From positions 1 to 13,982 of the forward strand of contig WWBZ02000050.1 in NCBI GenBank assembly GCA_011503125.2: DNA of 13,982 bases, written 5' to 3'. Numbering within the stretch: position 1 is the first letter of the stretch; every line of letters begins with the position of its first letter. A program made the position numbers and the translations under genes. The stretch comes from Botryosphaeria dothidea (taxonomy: Eukaryota > Ascomycota > Dothideomycetes > Botryosphaeriales > Botryosphaeriaceae). This document shows positions 8,040-13,982 of the stretch, piece by piece. Below the pieces are notes generated by a model, which made no database searches, was not told where the DNA came from, and saw only the letters and a list, made by a program, of their open reading frames with translations.

Positions 8040-9584
8040 AGGGCTGTTGCAATGTAAAGGAGGTAAGAGCGCTGGAACTCCCATGTCCACAGGCCCGAAT
8101 CCTTTCGGCGATACAGGCAGCAGCAGATCTTGTGTCGTGCCCAATGGAAACTGGTCGAGGATCTCATGGTAGCAAGGCGAAACCAGTGTGACCGAGCTCG
8201 TGCGAATGAGTCCATAAGGCTGAACGGACAATGAGTTTAGGGGAGAACTCCTTCAGTGAAAGATCCCGTTCCTACAGGGGTGGTATTTGTCAAGCACTCC
8301 TTCACTTCAGGATCCCGCTCCTACGGAGGTAGTATTTGTCACGAAGGAAAGTTGCAACTCAACATAAGGATTGTGTTGTAGCCTGATAGAAGCGTCCGAT
8401 ATCCAGAGATAGCAATGCGTGATGTATGTAGGGCCTCCAGTCGCATGTAAGAAGTTGGGCCCCATTTCACTACGCAACACTGCAAAGATTCTCTATGGGG
8501 AAAAAGTGGGTGGTATGAACCCTAGTTAAGGATTTCACCTTGCATGGCCGGTGAACACTAAGTGCGCGGCCCTCCACGAGGATTTCACGCTCTTCTGGCC
8601 AGCTCGTCCAGCCTTGTAGGACATGCAACGTAAGACAAGGCGAATTTAGTAGTAAAAACTGCCAAAAAGAAAGTAGATTACGTACATTTCTACTGCTAAG
8701 GAGATTTTCTACGTCTGCCTTTAAGTTTGTACATATGATGCCCCCTCAAGAAGACCGTTGACATGATGTTATGTATACAAACTCTATTGTGTATCGCCTA
8801 CGGGTATACTTGGACGTAGTTTCCCGCTGTATTTCCCAGACTTTTCATCTCTTTCTGTACAATGAGATTGTGGTGGGGCAGAGGAGGATTCTTACGAAAT
8901 CTTGTACACAACGTTGACCGAAATATCTTCAAGCAGCGGGGCGCTCGCCTCTTCCGGGCGCCAAGGTATGTGCCGAGTAGCCGTCCAGTGAACTGCAGCG
9001 ATCGCCGTCAGCGTCAAGGCTACAACTTTGTGAATGTTCCTATCGTGGTCGCCTTAGCCCCCAACGGAGCGGTGATCCTTCCGCTTTAAGCCTGACTAAT
9101 CGTTACTCACAGCATGTAACGCCTACATTGTCCGTTTTTGCATGATCAGACTCAGGGAGTATCTGAGAGGGAACCACTACCTTGGCAAGAGTCAGACCAC
9201 CTTAAGCCGCAGGGATAAGCTACTGGTTGAAGGACTGTATCCCTTGTATGCTCCACAGTGTCAGCTCGGAGTACGTCCGAATGTCGGTACCAACGGTGTG
9301 ATTATTGGGATCCTAGTCGCAAATTAGGGCAAAAATCCTCCGAGAAGTGAACGACCGACTGCCCGATTGATTCGACTTCTATTTCATCACGTCTGGGACG
9401 CGTAATCGATTTTTTATGTGGCCAATCCGACTTGTTCGATTTTTTGGCCCCTCGCCGCTCACGACAAGTTGTTCTGCAACACGTTACGTGGGCATGGGAA
9501 CAATGACTGGTGAGACATAGAAGGGATTCTTTCGTTCGAAATACGAGCGCCGACAAAACTGAAGGGCAGGGGTTTTCCGAGACT
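8040..9584. other. Stretch without a recognisable gene
   Basis: About 1.5 kb between the UbiA promoter and the SDR relic. Open frames at 8862-9089, 9142-9327 (both plus) and 9302-9556 (minus) have no recognisable motif. A weak splice-like pair occurs at 8972 (GTATGT) and about 9112 (CTCACAG, with CTAAT upstream), which could join two short plus-strand ORFs, but no family can be named. The only clear structure is the tandem duplication at 8247-8344. No terminal inverted repeats, LTRs or transposase pieces were seen. Confidence 0.45.
8247..8344 (+). repeat. Imperfect 49-bp tandem duplication
   Basis: Two adjacent copies (8247-8295 and 8296-8344) both start ACTCCTTCA and share GATCCCG, TCCTAC and GTATTTGTCA blocks. 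By eye about 39 of 49 positions agree, and five of the ten differences are transitions. It lies upstream of the UbiA promoter. No coding meaning was seen. Confidence 0.8.
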
Positions 9585-10170
9585 CAATTGAATCACACCT
9601 TTCAAGATCACTTCGAGTTTCCTGCCTCTCATGATTTTTTCCTTCCACTCGACCAATTCATCGACGGAACAGTTCGCGCTGACATGTCTGCCATTGAGAA
9701 TGCCCCCTTTCCTGAATCCAACCACAGGGCCAATCCGCCCGGGAATCCGGCTTGTCCTTGGCGAACGGCCTCAGCCAATCCAACACATTATCTGTATCCA
9801 CAGTGCCAGCTGAATGGTGATTGGACGATATTCGGAGCTTCGGCGGCTATCAAGCGTGCAAACTTGACGCTTAAGAGCTTGGCGAGAGAGCAGGCGGTCG
9901 TAGACGGCATGGCGCGATAGCTCATGGCGGACGCGACGGTGATGATCGTAGCGCGGTGGCCGATCCCGACAATCATCAGGATTTCGTGCGCCACGGCATA
10001 TGTGTTTCTCGAATTGATGTTCTGTGGTTAATTGAATGAATGAGAAAAAAGTCGTTGAACATCGTCAATTTGCTCAGCAAGCATCCACTTACAAATGTTT
10101 CCCGAAATTCAGATGGCATGGAGAACGAGGAGAAAGCTGTTATCCCGGCCGGAGTTTATCATGATAAAGA
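9585..10170 (-). pseudogene. Relic of a second short-chain dehydrogenase, catalytic Tyr replaced by Cys
   Basis: On the minus strand pieces of one SDR appear in order but in shifting frames: an NSAG-like motif followed by GITAFSSFSMPSEFRETF (10093-10157); then, after a good intron (10022-10092, GTAAGT to TTAACCACAG, 71 nt), NINSRNTYAVAHEILMIV, TIITVASAMSYRAMPSTTAC, SLAKLLSVKFARLIAAEAPN; then GTVDTDNVLDWLRPFAKDK, GFPGGLALWLDSGKGAF and LNGRHVSANCSVDELVEWKE. Frame changes lie near 9824, 9748, 9698 and 10148; the first three are 1-nt losses, two of them beside C or G runs. The YxxxK site reads C-S-L-A-K (Cys codon 9890-9892, Lys codon 9878-9880). The family's usual Trp after SAN is Cys as well. 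The N-terminal nucleotide-binding half (TGxxxGxG) is not found upstream, though a TATATAAAAG stands at 10451-10460. Most likely a truncated pseudogene; part of the damage could be sequencing error. It is a different SDR subgroup from the one at 5390. Confidence 0.7.
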
Positions 10171-10851
10171 ATGGAATCTTAATTTGAGCCCACGATATGA
10201 TGGTTCGGTGCTCCCTAAGAAACCGCACATTCATTAGCCACCGAGAAGGAGCCTTGGAATGAGTGATGGATTGTCGGTACTACTGAAAGCAACAGATGCG
10301 AAGACGTTCATGCCGGATTCCTGTAGAGTCAGAAACTATAAAGAATGATTGAATGGCATAAAATCAGATATTTCTGCGGAAATAAAGAATGCCAGGTGTT
10401 GCGCCACGAATTCGAGTTACTCGGCTAAGCTCGGCAACTGCCAAGCCCGACTTTTATATATTACTCATAATGCTCGCCCGCAATCAACACAAACAGATGG
10501 TCACGCTGTGTATCGCATGAGAAATTTGGGCCTTATGTAAATGTGTATTGTTAGAGAGAGAAGGAAATACATGTGGAGCAGACTAGGAACTGGAATTTTT
10601 GGTAATGCTGTAGTTTACCTCCTCGTCCGCACAATTGATTCCTGATGTGCAAGAAAACATACGATTATACCATTAACCCGAGGTTCCGAGGCCCCCGCAT
10701 ACTGGAATTTTTACCAGCGCCTACCGATTACTACGGTCTGCCTATCAACCACATTCAAAAGTCCTTGGGATATCCAACTGATATTATTTCTCTTCCAGAC
10801 ATATTCCATCATTGACTAGTGTCCCAACTATTATCTGCTGTACTGTTCACC
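10171..10851. other. Upstream region of the crotonase gene
   Basis: No gene is recognised in about 680 nt. The right half should contain the crotonase promoter; the sequence just before its ATG is pyrimidine-rich (TTATTTCTCTTCCAGAC). A short direct repeat, ACTGGAATTTTT, occurs at about 10589 and 10702. The TATATAAAAG at 10451-10460 (minus strand) may be the old promoter of the SDR relic. Confidence 0.35.
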
Positions 10852-11898
10852 ATGTCGCTGTACCCACCCGAAGTTCAACTTCCCGACTCGTACGTCACCC
10901 CGGCCGACAGCCATGTCCGGATCACCAACCACCCAGAATCCGCGACCGGCGTCTCGCAGATCCTCATCGTGACGCTGAACCGTCCCGAGAAGCTCAATGC
11001 CATGACAGGCGAGATGATCGATACGCTCGAAGCCTTTTTCCGGCTAGTGGATCTGGACACCGCGTCAAGTGCATCGTCGTGACCGGAGCGGGAAAGGCGT
11101 TCTCCAGTGGGATTGACTTGAACCTGGACGCCAGCATGGCCAAAGACGTGCCCGTGCGGGAATTCAGAGATAATGGTGGCAGTCTCGCATTGTCCATGTA
11201 CAACTGCAGCAAGACCATCATCGTGGCCTACAACGGATTGGCAGTGGGCATCGGCATGACTTCCACACTCGCTGCAGGCATCAGGTAAGCTGTGGAAGGC
11301 CATGATCCTCTATACCTCTGGGCTGATGGACACGCAGAATTGCCAGCGGCAAATCGAACTTCGGTTTCCCCTTCTCGCGCATCGGGCTCACCATGGAGTC
11401 CGCGAGCTCCTTCTTCCTCCCGCGCATGGTCGGATACAGCCGCGCTACATACCTACTCACCACGGGCAAGACCTATCCCGCAGACTCCAAGTACCTCGAC
11501 GGGATCTTCGCGGAGATCCTCCCAGAGCCGAGCCAGGTCTTGCCCCGAGCGCTCGAGCTCGCCAAGGAGACAGCGGAGGAAGTCAGTACGATGGCTGCAT
11601 ATCTCAATCGGCAGCTGATCTGGCGGAACGGCGGATCCGCTGAGATGGCACATTTGGTCGACAGCCCGTTGCTGGCGGACATGTTCGGTGGAAAGTGAGT
11701 GTCTCTCATCTCTTCACACGGTACTCTGCTGACGATGGATAGGGATCACGCCGAAGCAAAACGGGCCTTCTTCAAGCGCGAAAAGGCTAAGTTCAAGGAT
11801 GAGCTGGCCAAGAATGCTCCGAGAACATATCCCTGGTGGACGGAGACTTCTGTTGACAGGAAGCCCAAGCGAAGGGATCCTCTACCTCCAAGCTGTAG
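10852..11898 (+). CDS. Peroxisomal crotonase (enoyl-CoA hydratase/isomerase family), two frameshifts
   Basis: A crotonase-fold acyl-CoA enzyme, probably peroxisomal, of the fungal enoyl-CoA hydratase/isomerase group. Exon 1 is 10852-11284, exon 2 11338-11694, exon 3 11743-11898, with introns of 53 nt (GTAAGC/GCAG) and 48 nt (GTGAGT/ATAG). Conserved parts: ILIVTLNRPEKLNAM near the N-terminus, oxyanion-hole segment AFSSGIDL (about 83-90), YNGLAVGIGM (about 127-136), and GLTMESASSFFLPRMVG with Glu165 where related isomerases keep the catalytic acid. Two single bases are missing: near 11059 (GAC|ACCGCG, restored by one C) and near 11870 (AAG|CGAAG, restored by one G). With both restored it has about 315 residues and ends in STSKL, a type 1 peroxisomal targeting signal, at TAG 11896-11898. 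Read literally, the first frame stops near 11080 and the last exon runs to 11971. Preserved splice phases and SKL argue for a functional gene with assembly errors. The start ATG has CACC before it. Confidence 0.86.
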
Positions 11899-12944
11899 GA
11901 GGCTTCGGTTTTGTGGGGTTCCAAGAGCTTTCTTTCGAGGGTGGTCCGGTTCGGCTTTCAAAATGCTTTGAGTATACTTTTGACTTTCCCCCATTCTCTC
12001 GGTCATGTTGGAATCGGGACGCCGAACAAAGTTCGGCCATACTTCAGACCAGTCATAGTGCTCCGTAAACGCGGACGCTGAGGAAGAGAAGCTCAACACG
12101 CTCGCTTGATAAATGAGTCTGCTGGTGTATGGTCGAGTGCGTATCTGAAAGTCCGGCAAAGGACTCAAAATATGCTTGTGAGTCATACTTAATCCCGACT
12201 TATGCTTTGAGAATCAGCAGAGAACGCAGCAAGCGATGGCCCAGCGGAATAAGAAGCGGTGAGACCAGGCCTATGGTAAGAAGTGTCTGAGAAACGAACT
12301 GTCGGAGGGCTAGAATGGCGGATTGATATATTTGGCCTTTAGTGAGACGGTATGGCAAGTGAAAGAATCAAGCGAGCTCATGGAGTTTGAGTTTGATTAT
12401 GTGTACTAATCTGGTGATCATTAAGATCAAGGTGGTAGTAGTATGTGCTGGGTTAACTGATGTCCCGAAGTTGACTGGAGCTTTTCAAGCTCGCAGTATT
12501 TGCGAAAGAAGTGCAGCTCTTCGCCGATTTCGCAGGCTGCTCCGCTACGTGTCTGATTTTGTGGAGCCCACAGTGGCCTGCCGTTCAAGGGTACAGTAAA
12601 GATAATAAGCAGTCTCGAAAGGCAAAGATTGTAACACCAGGAAGAGAGCATTCCCTTAGATGTAGGTTTGCTAATGTCGGTGCCGAAGCCGAGAATACTG
12701 CCTGTTGCGAGTCCTTGTATTGATGGAAACGACCAGATGGACGGCGCCAAAACAGACAGTGCGTCGTTTGATGGTGTTGCAAATGGATTAGCTGGATGAC
12801 TAGCGCGGGTAAGCTAGTCTGCATGAGGCTCGATACTTTCAGACAGCGCATTAGTACGGCGGGCACTAAACCTTACGCAACTGCCGAGGCGAAGCATTCT
12901 TCTTGATTACTCGACATTCTATAATAAGCCTCCCTCCCATCAAC
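11899..12944. other. Stretch without a recognisable gene
   Basis: About 1 kb after the crotonase stop. Open frames at 12427-12750 and 12585-12866 (minus) and 12387-12599 and 12511-12723 (plus) overlap each other and show no motif or splice pattern I trust. The right end should contain the promoter of the bZIP gene. Confidence 0.45.
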
Positions 12945-13019
12945 ATGCTTCTCCTCCTGCTGAACGCTCTGCTACACGTAACAGCATTAGATCAATGTCC
13001 CGTGTCTTGCCTGGCTTAG
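12945..13019 (+). CDS. Short ORF (24 residues), possible upstream ORF of the bZIP gene
   Basis: An ATG at 12945 in good context (CATCAACATG) opens 24 codons beginning MLLLLLNALLHVTALDQ and ending at TAG 13017-13019. A second short ORF (ATG 12993, MSRVLPGLERKLLLH) overlaps it in another frame. Both lie within 150 nt before the bZIP coding region, behind an A/T-rich TTCTATAATAAGCC and a CT-rich stretch. Their placement fits upstream ORFs; a peptide role is unproven. Confidence 0.3.
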   Translation: MLLLLLNALLHVTALDQCPVSCLA

Positions 13020-13072
13020 AAAGAAAATTACTACTACACTGATTGGGTCAGCTCCGAAAAACATCTGTGGGC

Positions 13073-13094
13073 CATCATCACCATCATCATCATG
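13073..13094 (+). repeat. (CAT)n microsatellite
   Basis: Seven CAT/CAC triplets in a row directly before or within the start of the bZIP coding region. In the reading frame that leads to the basic region it gives a short Ser/Pro run. Confidence 0.65.
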
Positions 13095-13982
13095 CTTCAC
13101 ACCACAGCCCCGCCCCTTGACCGGAGGAGAGCCGACAGCCGTCGTCAAGAAGAAGAAGAAAGGAAGACCGCGAAAAGATGATCAAGATACGACACTTGCC
13201 GAGGTTAGTATTATTTGTGCGTAATGAATTCGGCCGCCGGTTCCGGGTGGTGGGACCAAGATCCTTCGGCACGCATGTAATCATGCAGTGTTCCCAGCAT
13301 CTCCATCAGTACCGTGCCTTGACTTATCACATCAGTCCATTGCATTGTAAGAGTACCTGTCAACTGACTGCTCAACAGCGCCGTCGCACGCAGATCCGGC
13401 ACGCTCAACGAGCATACCGGCAGAGAAAAGACGACACAATTGCCACGTTGCAGAAGAAGGTGGAGAAGCTCCAGTCCATATCATCGATGTCATGAGCGAC
13501 TCCTTCACCACCTCAGCAACCAAGTAACCGTCTCACATACCATAGCCCTTGACTCCTCGACACAGATCGAAGTAGGCCTTCGAGAGACTACTGCCAAGAT
13601 TGCAGAGCTACAGAAGTCTGCAAATATTGGAAGGAGAGAATCCTCCGACGACAGCTGTCAGGCTCCACAGCCTCTCTGCCTTCCTCCGAAGCCGCGCAGG
13701 CCTTTCACTAAGGGCGAGATGCAGCGATGAGACCTCGCGGGTCCAACGCCATCAGCTCACCAGACAGCAGCAAGCCAAGAATACGATAGCCTCTCGCTCC
13801 AGGACCTCCCATTCGGCTACACCATCGTCTACGAGCCCAACGAGCACCACGACCTCAACCGCCTCAAACCGACCAATCACCCACCCCGACAACCTCGCCC
13901 TCCAACCGCTCCCATCCCCGACGACCTTCTCCCCCGCAACCCCCCTACACCTACTCCTTCCGCGAGCTGAGCTTCGGGCACT
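13093..13982 (+). CDS. Fungal bZIP transcription factor, frameshifted, continues past the window
   Basis: A DNA-binding regulator. Exon 1 carries a basic patch KKKKKGRPRKDDQDTTLAE (to 13203); an intron of 175 nt follows (13204-13378, GTTAGT, branch CAACTGACTG, CAACAG); exon 2 begins RRRTQIRHAQRAYRQRKDD (13379 on), the bZIP basic region, then TIATLQKKVEKLQS, the start of a leucine zipper. The frame then breaks near 13480 and 13510 (each a 1-nt loss, the second in a CC run), after which MSDSFTT, LSNQV and a stretch GLRETTAKIAELQKSA follow in new frames. Near the right edge YTYSFRELSFGH (about 13945-13980) matches a motif of this fungal bZIP group after another shift near a C5 run at 13931. The N-terminus is uncertain: the ATG at 13093 is one base out of frame with the basic patch, next to C4 runs. 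The basic region has Ile where most bZIP proteins have the conserved Asn. Targets unknown. Confidence 0.75.

Noticed and set aside
7784..8215. A 143-codon minus-strand frame upstream of the UbiA gene
   Set aside because: It crosses the UbiA TATA box, first exon and first intron in another frame, and its sequence is unlike any family I know.
9510..9920. A 136-codon plus-strand frame
   Set aside because: It lies antisense to the recognisable SDR relic and has no motif of its own.
11053..11065. Explaining the crotonase frame change by an intron
   Set aside because: The conserved sequence is continuous on both sides with only two bases between them; no intron fits.
1..13982. tRNA genes, CRISPR arrays, transposon termini and viral genes
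   Set aside because: I found no tRNA-like B box in a plausible cloverleaf, no regularly spaced repeats, no LTR or terminal inverted repeat pair and no viral protein motif by reading both strands.

Overview
The window looks like nuclear DNA of a filamentous ascomycete (Pezizomycotina; Dothideomycetes would fit, but the class cannot be fixed from sequence alone). The signs are short spliceosomal introns (48-72 nt in most genes, with GT[A/G]NGN donors, CTRAC-like branch sites and YAG acceptors), fungal-type transcription-factor sequences, a fungal UbiA-family membrane enzyme and a peroxisomal crotonase ending in SKL.

Layout, left to right. 2-614 (+): C-terminal part of a fungal-specific (Zn2Cys6-type) transcription factor, cut by the window edge and broken by several frameshifts. 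About 615-3300: no recognisable gene, but strongly G-rich tracts. 3310-4648 (-): Hpm1/METTL18-like protein-histidine methyltransferase, three exons, one 1-nt frameshift. 4903-5067 (+): doubtful small ORF. 5390-6463 (+): intact two-exon short-chain dehydrogenase/reductase (SDR). 6838-7977 (-): intact three-exon UbiA-family prenyltransferase or terpene cyclase with a GC-AG intron, convergent with the SDR. 8040-9580: no recognisable gene, one 49-bp tandem duplication. About 9585-10170 (-): relic of a second SDR whose catalytic Tyr is Cys. 10852-11898 (+): three-exon crotonase (enoyl-CoA hydratase/isomerase family) with a peroxisomal SKL end, carrying two 1-nt frameshifts. 11899-12940: nothing recognisable. 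About 13093 to beyond 13982 (+): fungal bZIP transcription factor, several frameshifts, running off the right edge.

Two themes stand out. First, most frameshifts are 1-nt losses beside a mono- or short homopolymer, after which conserved sequence, splice phase and even the peroxisomal signal continue in the next frame. That is what unpolished long-read assembly errors look like, although real decay is possible, above all for the second SDR and the first transcription factor. Second, a UbiA enzyme, one or two SDRs, a peroxisomal crotonase and a bZIP regulator within about 9 kb could be a small accessory or secondary-metabolism locus. That grouping is inference; Hpm1 next door is a housekeeping gene.
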